The position numbers and the translations under genes were made by a program. Positions 35,664-46,068 of a DNA stretch of 64,000 bases are shown here, one piece after another (position 1 is the first letter of the stretch; every line of letters starts with the position of its first letter). The notes beneath the pieces were generated by a model. The model was not told the origin of the DNA. It searched no databases and was given only the letters and a program-made list of their open reading frames with translations. The DNA comes from Microtetraspora glauca (GTDB taxonomy: Bacteria > Actinomycetota > Actinomycetes > Streptomycetales > Streptomycetaceae): NCBI GenBank assembly GCA_000721275.1, contig JOFO01000015.1, positions 72,798-136,797 of the forward strand, read 5' to 3'.

Positions 35664-37169
35664 TCAGGCCGGTATGCCGGCCGGGGCCAGCCCCACGCCG
35701 GCCAGGTAGGCGTCGAGGGTCGCGTCGGCGCGGTCGCCGGCCCACCCCACGTACCCGTCCGGGCGGATCAGGTAGACCCCGGTGCCGTACGGCTCGGCGG
35801 ACGCCGGGAGCCGGGCCGCGCGGACCCGCTCCGGGAGCGTCGCGGGGGCCTCCGCACCGCCTGCCGTCAGCAGGGTGAAGTGCGGGCCCCGGAAGAGGTC
35901 GAAGAGCCGCCCCTCGCCGTACCGGCCGTCCGGGGCGCGGTCGCCCGCGCGCAGGGCGTCCCCGGTGGCGCCCTGCGGGCGGGTGTCGACCGCGAGGGGC
36001 GAGCCCCGGTAGCCGAGGGCGAGCTGCTGGACGTCCTTCCCGCGCTGAGCGGCCTCGCCGTCGGCGGTGGCCCGGTGGAGCCGGGTGCTGAGCCCCAGCA
36101 CGTCCGCCGCGACCGGGCGCCGCTCGGCCTCGTAGCTGTCCAGGAGGGCGGCGGGCGCCCCGTGGAGCAGGACCTGGGCGAGCTTCCAGCCGAGGTTGTA
36201 GGCGTCCTGGACGCCCGTGTTGAGGCCCTGGCCGCCGGCGGGGGAGTGGACGTGGGCGGCGTCGCCCGCGAGGAAGACCCGGCCGTCGCGGAAGCGGTCC
36301 GCCAGCGCCGCCCTGGCGCGGTAGTCCGACGCCCACGGCACGTCCGTGATCTCCTCGGCGGCGAGCGGGGTGCGGGCGGCGAGCAGCGCGCGTACGGCCT
36401 CCGGGGCCGTGTCCACCGGGGCCGCGGGGTCCTCGAAGGTGGCGGCGAGCTGGAAGAGGCCGGCGTCGCCGGGCAGCGGGCAGAGCGCCACGCCGCCGTC
36501 CGGCGCCCGCCAGACGTGCCAGTGGTCCCGGTCGGCCACCGCCCCCGGGGCGATCCGCACGTCGGCGACGAGCATCGGGCGCGGGTCGACGGTCTCGCCG
36601 GTCATCCCGATGCCGAGGGCCCGGCGGACCGTGGAGCGGCCCCCGTCGGCGCCCACCACGTAGGCGGCCCGGATCGTCTCCCCGGTGTCCAGCTCCGCCG
36701 TCACGCCGGCCGGGTCCTGCCGGAGGCCGGTGAGGGCGGCGCCGAAGCGCACGCCGCCGCCGAGCGCGGTCAGCCGGTCGTACAGCAGCTCCTGGGTGCG
36801 CGACTGCGGGATGAGCAGGGTGTTCGCGTACGGCACCTGCTCGGTGGGCTCGGCGCGCGGGATCATGTCCCACTCACCGCGCCGCTCGGCGCCCTCCCAG
36901 GCCAGCATCCGGGGGTACGGGCCGCCGGCCGCCAGCACCCCGGGGAGCACGCCGAGGTCGTCCAGGACCTCCAGGCTCCGCGGCTGGAGCCCCTTGCCGC
37001 GCGAGCCCGGGAAGAGCCCGTCCGCCCGCTCCAGCAGGAGCGCCCGGACGCCCCGCCGCGCGAGGTCGAGGGCGAGCACGAGCCCCGTGGGGCCCGCGCC
37101 GGCGATGACGACGTCCGTGTCCCGGTCCCTCGGCGCGGGATCCGTCTGCGTCTGCGTGTGCGCGGGCAT
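35664..37169 (-). CDS. FAD-dependent aromatic monooxygenase (possible drug-modifying enzyme)
   Basis: A 501-residue flavin monooxygenase of the PHBH fold. N-terminal FAD loop GAGPTGLVLALDLARRG, DG motif VVGADGGRSTVRR and GD motif FLAGDAAHVHSPAGGQGLNTGVQDAYNLGWKL are intact. The C-terminal third is a thioredoxin-like domain, as in rifampicin monooxygenase (Rox) and MhpA. It is divergent from a TetR gene, with two identical-type operators between. The pairing suggests induction by an aromatic drug or metabolite; I cannot name the substrate. ATG start with GGGAGG upstream. Confidence 0.88.
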   Translation of the reverse strand: MPAHTQTQTDPAPRDRDTDVVIAGAGPTGLVLALDLARRGVRALLLERADGLFPGSRGKGLQPRSLEVLDDLGVLPGVLAAGGPYPRMLAWEGAERRGEWDMIPRAEPTEQVPYANTLLIPQSRTQELLYDRLTALGGGVRFGAALTGLRQDPAGVTAELDTGETIRAAYVVGADGGRSTVRRALGIGMTGETVDPRPMLVADVRIAPGAVADRDHWHVWRAPDGGVALCPLPGDAGLFQLAATFEDPAAPVDTAPEAVRALLAARTPLAAEEITDVPWASDYRARAALADRFRDGRVFLAGDAAHVHSPAGGQGLNTGVQDAYNLGWKLAQVLLHGAPAALLDSYEAERRPVAADVLGLSTRLHRATADGEAAQRGKDVQQLALGYRGSPLAVDTRPQGATGDALRAGDRAPDGRYGEGRLFDLFRGPHFTLLTAGGAEAPATLPERVRAARLPASAEPYGTGVYLIRPDGYVGWAGDRADATLDAYLAGVGLAPAGIPA

Positions 37170-37192
37170 GGGTGACCGCCTCCCGTCCGTCC

Positions 37193-37205
37193 TTAACGTT
37201 GTTAA
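37193..37205. promoter_or_regulatory. TetR operator A (monooxygenase side)
   Basis: TTAAC, GTT, GTTAA: a perfect inverted repeat 23 nt upstream of the monooxygenase start codon. The second copy is 36 bp away, centre to centre. Confidence 0.75.
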
Positions 37206-37228
37206 ATCCCGACCTCTCCAGGATCCCC

Positions 37229-37241
37229 TTAACGGCGTTAA
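37229..37241. promoter_or_regulatory. TetR operator B (regulator side)
   Basis: TTAAC, GGC, GTTAA: the same dyad as 37193-37205, differing only in the middle. It lies 25 nt before the TetR start. Two such sites in a divergent promoter are strong evidence of control by the adjacent regulator. Confidence 0.75.
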
Positions 37242-37266
37242 AGAGTCAAGGGGATACCGTGACGGG

Positions 37267-37932
37267 GTGGCGACGAAGAAGACGACCAAGCTGGACCCGG
37301 GCACAGTGGCGGAGACCGCCCTGCGGCTGCTGAACGAGCGCGGCCTCGACGGGCTCACGCTCCGCGCCATCGCCCAGGAGCTGCACGTCCAGGCCCCCGC
37401 CCTGTACTGGCACTTCAAGAACAAGCAGGCCCTGCTCGACGAGATGGCCACCGTCATGTACCGGCGCATGGCGGCCGACCCCGAGGCCCGGCCCGCCACC
37501 GGGCGGAGCTGGCAGGAGCTGATGCTCGCCGCCAACCGGGGCCTGCGCGCCGGGCTGCTGCGCTACCGCGACGGCGCCAAGGTCTACAGTGGCGCCCGGT
37601 TCACCGGCACCGACCACGCCCAGGACATGGAACTCCAGCTCGGCGCCCTCGTCGACGCCGGGTTCACACTGCGCGAGGCCGTGCGGGCCAGCACGACGGC
37701 GTACATGTTCACCCTCGGCTTCGTCACCGAGGAGCAGGGCACCGAGCCGCTGCCCGGCGAGCCCCGGGAGGGCTTCGACATCGAGGAGCGCGCCCGGCGC
37801 CTCGCCGCGTACCCGCTCGCCGCGGCGGCCGGGGCCGAGCTGTTCGCCGACTACGACGAGCGTTTCGAAGAAGGGCTGCGGCTGATCGTCGCCGGCATCG
37901 AGGCGGTGTACGCCCCCGGCGCGCGAACCTGA
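37267..37932 (+). CDS. TetR family repressor of the tetracycline-repressor type
   Basis: A 221-residue protein resembling true TetR. The HTH is residues ~10-50 ([49 protein letters not shown]), with the TetR-like [12 protein letters not shown] TetR_C ligand domain follows. GTG start. It probably represses itself and the divergent flavin monooxygenase through the two TTAAC-N3-GTTAA sites. A strong hairpin separates it from convergent parC. Confidence 0.9.
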   Translation: MATKKTTKLDPGTVAETALRLLNERGLDGLTLRAIAQELHVQAPALYWHFKNKQALLDEMATVMYRRMAADPEARPATGRSWQELMLAANRGLRAGLLRYRDGAKVYSGARFTGTDHAQDMELQLGALVDAGFTLREAVRASTTAYMFTLGFVTEEQGTEPLPGEPREGFDIEERARRLAAYPLAAAAGAELFADYDERFEEGLRLIVAGIEAVYAPGART

Positions 37933-37944
37933 ACCCGGGCACGA

Positions 37945-37979
37945 CGAAGCCCCCGCTCCGGACCGGAGCGGGGGCTTCG
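37945..37979. terminator. Bidirectional terminator, TetR gene / parC
   Basis: A perfect 16-bp stem (CGAAGCCCCCGCTCCG and its complement) with a 3-nt loop, in the 64-nt gap between convergent genes. Confidence 0.9.
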
Positions 37980-37996
37980 CGCATCTGCGGGGCCGG

Positions 37997-40456
<2,460 letters not shown>

Positions 40457-40639
40457 CGCGGCTGCGGCTCCTTATCCGACAAAGCTTGATCTGACGCGGA
40501 CCATTGTGGACCGTGCCACCGACAGCGCGGACCGCGACCCGGACGAGGGACATCTGCGGGGTCCGGGAACTTCGCCAGGTGTCGGCGCGCTTGCATACAG
40601 TGGCAGGACTTTCTCCGCACCGCGATCGAAGGGACGTAC

Positions 40640-41998
40640 ATGCCCATGGGTCACACGGCCACGGCCGAGGCCGGCTCCGGCGGCCTGACAGCGACCGAGC
40701 ACCGGCTGGCGAACGGCCTGAGGGTGGTGCTCTCCGAGGACCACCTGACCCCGGTCGCCGCGGTCTGCCTCTGGTACGACGTCGGCTCCCGCCACGAGGT
40801 CGCCGGCCGCACCGGCCTCGCCCACCTCTTCGAGCACCTGATGTTCCAGGGCTCGAAGCAGGTCCACGGCAACGGGCACTTCGAGCTCGTCCAGGGCGCC
40901 GGAGGCTCGCTCAACGGCACCACGAGCTTCGAGCGGACCAACTACTTCGAGACCATGCCCGCCCACCAGCTGGAGCTCGCGCTCTGGCTGGAGGCCGACC
41001 GGATGGGCTCGCTGCTGGCCGCCCTCGACGACGAGTCGATGGAGAACCAGCGGGACGTCGTGAAGAACGAGCGCCGCCAGCGGTACGACAACGTGCCGTA
41101 CGGCACCGCGTTCGAGAAGCTCACCGCGCTCGCGTACCCGGAGGGCCACCCGTACCACCACACGCCCATCGGCTCGATGGCGGACCTGGACGCGGCCACC
41201 CTGGAGGACGCGCGGAACTTCTTCCGCACCTACTACGCGCCCAACAACGCGGTCCTCTCGGTCGTCGGCGACATCGACCCGGAGCAGACGCTCGCCTGGA
41301 TCGAGAAGTACTTCGGTTCCATCCCCGGCCACGACGGCAAGCCCGCCCCGCGCGACGGCTCCCTGCCGGACGTGATCGGCGAGCAGCTGCGCGAGGTCGT
41401 CGTCGAGGAGGTCCCGGCCCGCGCCCTGATGGCCGCCTACCGGCTGCCCGAGGACGGCACGCGCGCGTGCGACGCGGCCGACCTCGCCCTCACCGTGCTC
41501 GGCGGCGGCGAGTCCTCCCGCCTGCACAACCGGCTGGTCCGCCGCGACCGCACGGCGGTCGCCGCCGGCTTCGGCCTGCTCCGGCTCGCCGGCGCCCCCT
41601 CGCTCGGCTGGCTGGACGTCAAGACGTCCGGAGGCGTCGAGGTGCCCGTCATCGAGGCGGCCGTCGACGAGGAGCTGGCCCGCTTCGCCGCCGAGGGCCC
41701 GACCGCCGAGGAGATGGAGCGCGCCCAGGCCCAGCTGGAGCGCGAATGGCTCGACCGGCTCGGCACGGTCGCCGGCCGCGCGGACGAACTGTGCCGCTTC
41801 GCCGTGCTGTTCGGCGACCCGCAGCTGGCGCTGACCGCCGTCGACCGGGTCCTCTCGGTCACCGCCGACGAGGTGCGCGAGGTCGCCGCGGCCCGGCTCC
41901 GGCCGGACAACCGCGCGGTGCTGGTGTACGAGCCGGCCGAGACCGCCGACAGCGACGCCACCGACGAGAGCGACGACGAAGAGGGAGCGGACCAGTGA
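40640..41998 (+). CDS. M16 family zinc metallopeptidase (catalytic partner)
   Basis: A 452-residue peptidase of the pitrilysin/mitochondrial-processing type. The inverted zinc motif HLFEH (His62, Glu65, His66) is present, with a downstream Glu-rich segment ([12 protein letters not shown]) for the third ligand. It has no signal peptide and so should be cytoplasmic. A GTGA overlap couples it to a second M16 gene that lacks the motif, the usual two-subunit form. ATG start with AAGGGA 7 nt upstream. The last 20 residues are acidic. Substrate unknown. Confidence 0.92.
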   Translation: MPMGHTATAEAGSGGLTATEHRLANGLRVVLSEDHLTPVAAVCLWYDVGSRHEVAGRTGLAHLFEHLMFQGSKQVHGNGHFELVQGAGGSLNGTTSFERTNYFETMPAHQLELALWLEADRMGSLLAALDDESMENQRDVVKNERRQRYDNVPYGTAFEKLTALAYPEGHPYHHTPIGSMADLDAATLEDARNFFRTYYAPNNAVLSVVGDIDPEQTLAWIEKYFGSIPGHDGKPAPRDGSLPDVIGEQLREVVVEEVPARALMAAYRLPEDGTRACDAADLALTVLGGGESSRLHNRLVRRDRTAVAAGFGLLRLAGAPSLGWLDVKTSGGVEVPVIEAAVDEELARFAAEGPTAEEMERAQAQLEREWLDRLGTVAGRADELCRFAVLFGDPQLALTAVDRVLSVTADEVREVAAARLRPDNRAVLVYEPAETADSDATDESDDEEGADQ

Positions 41999-43389
41999 CG
42001 GACACCGCCCAGCCCCTGACCAGCATGGAGTTCCACCCGCAGCCGCAGGCCGGCGCGGCGAAGCCGTGGGCCTTCCCGGCCCCCGAGCGCGGTACGCTCG
42101 ACAACGGCCTGACCGTGCTCCGCTGCCACCGCCCCGGCCAGCAGGTCGTCGCCGTCGAGCTCTTCTTCGACGCGCCGCTGGACGCCGAGCCCGAGGGCCT
42201 CGACGGCGTCGCCACCATCATGGCGCGCGCCCTCTCCGAGGGGACCACCGAGCGCGGCGCCGAGGAGTTCGCGGCGGAGCTGGAGCGCTGCGGCGCCTCC
42301 CTCGACGCGCACGCCGACCACCCCGGCGTCCGGGTCTCCCTGGAGGTCCCGGTCTCCCGCCTGCCGAAGGCGCTCGCGCTCGTCGCCGAGGCGCTGACCT
42401 CCCCGGCGTTCGACGCCGACGAGGTCAAGCGTCTGGTGGCCAACCGGCTCGACGAGATCCCGCACGAGTCCGCCAACCCGAGCCGGCGCGCGGCCAAGCA
42501 GCTCTACAAGGAGCTCTTCCCGGCCTCCGCGCGGATGTCCCGGCCGCGCCAGGGCACCGAGAAGACGGTGGAGGCCATCGACGCCGCCGCCGTCCGCGCC
42601 TTCTACGACGCGCACCTGCGGCCCGCCACCGCCACCGCGGTCGTCGTCGGCGACCTCACCGGCGTGGACCTGGACGCGGTCCTCGCCGACACGCTGGGCC
42701 GCTGGACCGGCGCGCCGGCCGCGCCGCGCCCCATGCAGCCGATCACCGCCGACGACACCGGACGGGTCGTCATCGTCGACCGTCCGGGGGCCGTCCAGAC
42801 GCAGCTGCTCATCGGCCGGATCGGGCCGGACCGCCACGACTCCGTCTGGGCCGCGCAGGTCCTCGGCGTCTACTGCCTCGGCGGCACCCTGACGTCCCGT
42901 CTGGACGCCGTCCTGCGCGAGGAGAAGGGCTACACGTACGGCGTGCGCGCCTTCGGGCAGGTGCTCCGCTCGGACGGCGAGGGGCACGGCGCCTCGCTCC
43001 TCGCCATCAGCGGCTCGGTCGACACACCGAACACCGCGCCGGCCCTGGAGGACCTGTGGAAGGTCCTGCGCACGCTGGCCGAGGGCGGACTGACCGACGC
43101 CGAGCGGGACGTCGCGGTGCAGAACCTGGTGGGGGTGGCGCCGCTCAAGTACGAGACGGCCGCCTCGGTCGCCGCGACCCTGTCCGACCAGGTCGAGCAG
43201 CACCTGCCGGACGACTACCAGGCCCGGCTGTACGCGCGGCTCGCCGAGACCGGCACGGTCGAGGCCACGGCGGCCGTCGTCAGCGCCTTCCCGGTGGACC
43301 GGCTGGTCACCGTGCTGGTGGGCGACGCCGCGCAGATCGAGGAGCCCGTGCGAGCCCTCGGCATCGGCGAGGTGACCGTGGTGAGCTGA
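41995..43389 (+). CDS. M16 family peptidase-like protein without zinc site
   Basis: A 464-residue M16 homologue. At the position of HxxEH it reads GLDGVATIMARALSEGT, with no histidine, so it cannot be catalytic by itself. It keeps the substrate-binding C-terminal half (TYGVRAFGQVLRSDGEGHG; the RY/Y motif typical of the non-catalytic partner is approximated by ...EEKGYTYGVR). It starts at GTG overlapping the upstream stop. It probably forms a heterodimer with the HLFEH subunit. A hairpin follows. Confidence 0.9.
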   Translation: MTDTAQPLTSMEFHPQPQAGAAKPWAFPAPERGTLDNGLTVLRCHRPGQQVVAVELFFDAPLDAEPEGLDGVATIMARALSEGTTERGAEEFAAELERCGASLDAHADHPGVRVSLEVPVSRLPKALALVAEALTSPAFDADEVKRLVANRLDEIPHESANPSRRAAKQLYKELFPASARMSRPRQGTEKTVEAIDAAAVRAFYDAHLRPATATAVVVGDLTGVDLDAVLADTLGRWTGAPAAPRPMQPITADDTGRVVIVDRPGAVQTQLLIGRIGPDRHDSVWAAQVLGVYCLGGTLTSRLDAVLREEKGYTYGVRAFGQVLRSDGEGHGASLLAISGSVDTPNTAPALEDLWKVLRTLAEGGLTDAERDVAVQNLVGVAPLKYETAASVAATLSDQVEQHLPDDYQARLYARLAETGTVEATAAVVSAFPVDRLVTVLVGDAAQIEEPVRALGIGEVTVVS

Positions 43390-43406
43390 CCCCGGGTCAG
43401 CGGGCG

Positions 43407-43446
43407 GCGGAGGTCTCCGATGCGATGAAGCGTCGGGGACCTCCGC
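43407..43446 (+). terminator. Terminator after the M16 operon
   Basis: A 14-bp stem with one G-U pair (GCGGAGGTCTCCGA / TCGGGGACCTCCGC) and a 12-nt loop, followed by TTTG. It begins 17 nt after the stop and ends the operon before the riboswitch-controlled gene. Confidence 0.8.
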
Positions 43447-43513
43447 TTTGTCCGTTATGAAGCTAAGCATGATCGTATGCCCTGTGGCATGTCTTACAAA
43501 AAGGCGTGTCTGT

Positions 43514-43543
43514 TTGGCGATCGACATCCGTCCGGCCTAGCGT
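43514..43543 (+). promoter_or_regulatory. Candidate promoter of the M23 peptidase gene
   Basis: TTGGCG at 43514 and TAGCGT at 43538, 18 nt apart, fit an HrdB-type promoter. Transcription would start near 43550, about 45 nt before the riboswitch. Confidence 0.5.
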
Positions 43544-43593
43544 CGACGCGGCTGTCCGGCCCACGCACGCGCCGCACCCGCGGCACCGGACAG

Positions 43594-43740
43594 TCATCGC
43601 CGAGTCCCCGTCAGGCGCGAGCCTGGGGAGCCGGGGACCCACCAGTCCCTGGGGTGAATCGGACGCCTTCGCCCGCGCGGAGGGGCCCGTAGGAGACCTT
43701 CCTGCTCCGAACCCGTCAGCTAACCCGGTAGGCGAGAAGG
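43594..43740 (+). promoter_or_regulatory. Cyclic di-AMP (ydaO/yuaA-type) riboswitch
   Basis: The leader of the M23 gene has the conserved ydaO blocks in order: ATCGCCGAGTCCCCGTC, then the GGGGTGAATC block at 43661, then the closing CCGAACCCGTCAGCTAACC block at about 43707-43726 and GGTAGGCG. These are the most diagnostic parts of this aptamer class. In actinobacteria it commonly precedes cell-wall hydrolase genes and turns them off at high c-di-AMP. The start codon lies 18 nt past its end. Confidence 0.93.
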
Positions 43741-43757
43741 AAGGAAAGGACCGTCTC

Positions 43758-44528
43758 TTGGCGTTCACCCGTGCCACCGGGAAGCACCGTGGTGCGAGCC
43801 GACTGGCTCGCCGCAGCGCCGGCATCGCCGGCGTGGCCGCCCTCGCGACCACCGGCGTCGTCGGCACCCTCGCCTCTCCGGCCCTCGCCGCCGACGGGGA
43901 GGACCGTTCCCCCGAGGACACCGGCCTCATGAAGGTGATCGCCGACGAGTCGATCGCCGACCAGATCAGCGCGCAGGCCGCCGCCCAGGAGCAGGAGGCC
44001 GCCGAGGCCGAGGCCCGGGCCAAGGCGCGCGCCGAGGCGAAGCGCAAGGCCGAGGCCCGCGCCAAGGAGATCCGCGAGGAGAAGGAGCGCGCCGCCCGCG
44101 AGGCCGAGCGCCGCCGCCTCGCCTCCTTCAACCTCCCGGTCGCCGGCTCGTACGTCTCCACCGGCTACAAGACCGGCGGCTCCCTCTGGTCCTCCGGCAG
44201 CCACTCCGGCGTCGACTTCCACGCCGCCTACGGCACCCCGGTCGTCTCCGTCGGCTCCGGCACCGTCGTCGAGGCCGGCTGGGGCGGCGCGTACGGCAAC
44301 AACGTCGTGATCCGGATGCACGACGGCACCTATACCCAGTACGGCCACCTGTCGTCCATCGGCGTCTACGTCGGCCAGACCGTCGAGCCCGGCCAGCAGA
44401 TAGGCGTCTCCGGCTCGACCGGCAACTCGACCGGCCCGCACCTGCACTTCGAGGCCCGCGCCACCGCCGAGTACGGCTCCGACATCAACCCCGTCGCGTA
44501 CCTCCGCGCCCGCGGCGTCAGCCTCTGA
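43758..44528 (+). CDS. Secreted M23 (LytM-type) peptidoglycan endopeptidase
   Basis: A 256-residue cell-wall hydrolase. A signal peptide ends at ALA-AD (44/45). A charged coiled-coil of Glu/Ala/Lys/Arg repeats spans residues ~65-125. The C-terminal LytM domain has the zinc ligands His149 and Asp153 (SHSGVDFH) and the HLH motif 228-230 (GPHLHFEA), with His197 between them. It likely cuts peptidoglycan crosslinks during growth or germination. The TTG start has AAGGAAAGGA upstream. The c-di-AMP riboswitch in the leader implies control by that second messenger. Confidence 0.93.
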   Translation: MAFTRATGKHRGASRLARRSAGIAGVAALATTGVVGTLASPALAADGEDRSPEDTGLMKVIADESIADQISAQAAAQEQEAAEAEARAKARAEAKRKAEARAKEIREEKERAAREAERRRLASFNLPVAGSYVSTGYKTGGSLWSSGSHSGVDFHAAYGTPVVSVGSGTVVEAGWGGAYGNNVVIRMHDGTYTQYGHLSSIGVYVGQTVEPGQQIGVSGSTGNSTGPHLHFEARATAEYGSDINPVAYLRARGVSL

Positions 44529-44546
44529 CCCGCCGTCCCCGCCCCG

Positions 44547-44580
44547 AAAAGGCCCCAGCTCTCCCGAGCCGGGGCCTTTT
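44547..44580 (+). terminator. Intrinsic terminator after the M23 gene
   Basis: A 10-bp stem AAAAGGCCCC / GGGGCCTTTT with an inner imperfect helix, ending in TTTT. It begins 18 nt after the stop. Confidence 0.9.
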
Positions 44581-44721
44581 CCGTCGCTTCCCGCCCGCAT
44601 GCGCCGGGTGTCCACCGGCCGGATTCCGAGGGGGCATCGGAATTTCCGGCGCGCTGCAATAGAGTCGCGGAAGAAGCGCCGCTCGAATGCGGGGCGCGCG
44701 GAGCGAATACGGAGGTCGGAC

Positions 44722-45405
44722 ATGCGGGTTCCCGCGCAATCGGTATGCACGGCGATCCGGGACGACATCGTCTCGGGGGTCTTCGAGCGCGGCAGCCGGC
44801 TCACCGAGGACCAGCTCGCCCGGCGCTACGGCGTCTCCCGCGTGCCGGTCCGCGAGGCCCTGCGCACCCTGGAGTCCGAGGGCTTCGTGGTCAGCCGCCG
44901 GCACGCGGGCGCCCAGGTCGCCGAGCCCACCGACCAGGAGGCCGCAGACCTCCTCGACGTACGGGCGCTGCTCGAACCGCTCGGCGCCGCCCGGGCCGCC
45001 CAGCGGCGCACCGACGCCCACCTCAAGGTGCTGCGCGGCCTGGTCAGGCTGGGACAGGAGCGGGCCCGGCGGGGGCAGGGGGAGGACCTGCGGGCGCTCG
45101 GCGGCTGGTTCCACGAGACGCTGGCGCAGGCGTCCGGCAGCCCGGCGCTCGCCGTCCTGCTCACCCAGCTGCGCCACAAGATCGCCTGGATGTACGTCGT
45201 GGACCCGCCGGACCGGCCGGCGGACGCCTGGGCCGAGCACGGGGCGATCGTCGACGCCGTCGCGCGGGGGGACGCCGAGCGGGCCCGCGCGCTGACCGCC
45301 CTGCACGCCGAGCGCTCCCTGCCGCTGCACCGGCTGAAAAGGCCGGAGCACGGCCGCGTGAGGGTTTCGCAACACGCCGTCAACACGGCGAGTTCCCGGA
45401 TTTAA
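44722..45405 (+). CDS. GntR family regulator with FCD domain
   Basis: A 227-residue regulator. The winged helix (5-70) reads SVCTAIRDDIVSGVFERGSRLTEDQLARRYGVSRVPVREALRTLESEGFV. The FCD domain follows, with candidate metal ligands in WFHETL, EHGAIVDAV and LHAERS. It starts at ATG with GGAGG 6 nt upstream. It converges on ptsH, with which Streptomyces commonly keeps it. Ligand and targets are unknown; the link to the phosphotransferase system is positional only. Confidence 0.87.
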   Translation: MRVPAQSVCTAIRDDIVSGVFERGSRLTEDQLARRYGVSRVPVREALRTLESEGFVVSRRHAGAQVAEPTDQEAADLLDVRALLEPLGAARAAQRRTDAHLKVLRGLVRLGQERARRGQGEDLRALGGWFHETLAQASGSPALAVLLTQLRHKIAWMYVVDPPDRPADAWAEHGAIVDAVARGDAERARALTALHAERSLPLHRLKRPEHGRVRVSQHAVNTASSRI

Positions 45406-45522
45406 CACGGGCGCCGTATACAGGAAGAGGAATTCTCCCGGCCTTGTCGCGGCTTTGTGCCGACCTTGTCCCGGCCTTTTCCTGCTGCCCGGAAAAGGGA
45501 AATCGCGGGACCGCGGAAATGT

Positions 45523-45566
45523 CGGACGGCCGTGTCCGCCGGGAATTCCGGGGACACGGCCGTCCG
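45523..45566. terminator. Bidirectional terminator, GntR gene / ptsH
   Basis: A perfect 15-bp stem (CGGACGGCCGTGTCC and its complement) with a 14-nt loop in the 187-nt gap between convergent genes. Confidence 0.88.
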
Positions 45567-45592
45567 TGGGGAACGGGATCGACCCGCCGTGA

Positions 45593-45874
45593 TCAGACCG
45601 TCTCGGGAAGCTCGTCCAGGCCCTCGGCCACCAGCTTGGCGAGGCGCTCCAGCGCGGCCTCGGCGCCCTCGGCGTCCGAAGCGAGCACGATCTCCTCGCC
45701 GCCCTGCGCGCCCAGGCCGAGCACCGCGAGCATGGAGGCGGCGTTCACCGGGTTGCCGCCGGCCTTGGCGATGGTCACCGGAACACCGGAGGCCGTGGCG
45801 GCACGGACGAAGATGGAGGCGGGGCGGGCGTGCAGGCCCTCGGCCCAGCCGACGTTGACGCGGCGCTCAGCCAT
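45593..45874 (-). CDS. ptsH: Phosphocarrier protein HPr
   Basis: The 93-residue phosphocarrier of the sugar phosphotransferase system. His15 in GLHARPAS takes phosphate from enzyme I. The regulatory-serine region is AASMLAVLGLGA (Ser47), close to the Ser46 of Firmicute HPr, though Streptomyces usually lacks HPr kinase. Normal length for HPr. It is monocistronic, converging on the GntR gene and divergent from the Pat-like gene. Confidence 0.96.
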   Translation of the reverse strand: MAERRVNVGWAEGLHARPASIFVRAATASGVPVTIAKAGGNPVNAASMLAVLGLGAQGGEEIVLASDAEGAEAALERLAKLVAEGLDELPETV

Positions 45875-46068
45875 GGTGTTGCCCTTCAGGTCTTCAGCGG
45901 TTGTCTAGACCAGTCTCTCACGGGAAGCGGAGTGCTCCCGTCGACGTTGGTCCCCCCACCGTACGACCTCCGGCCCTCCCGCCCCGGCGGCGCGCGGACC
46001 GTGCCGCGTCCCTCCCGGGCCGCGCGCGGACGGTGCCGCTGTCGGACCCCGGCCGTAGGCTGTGCCCC

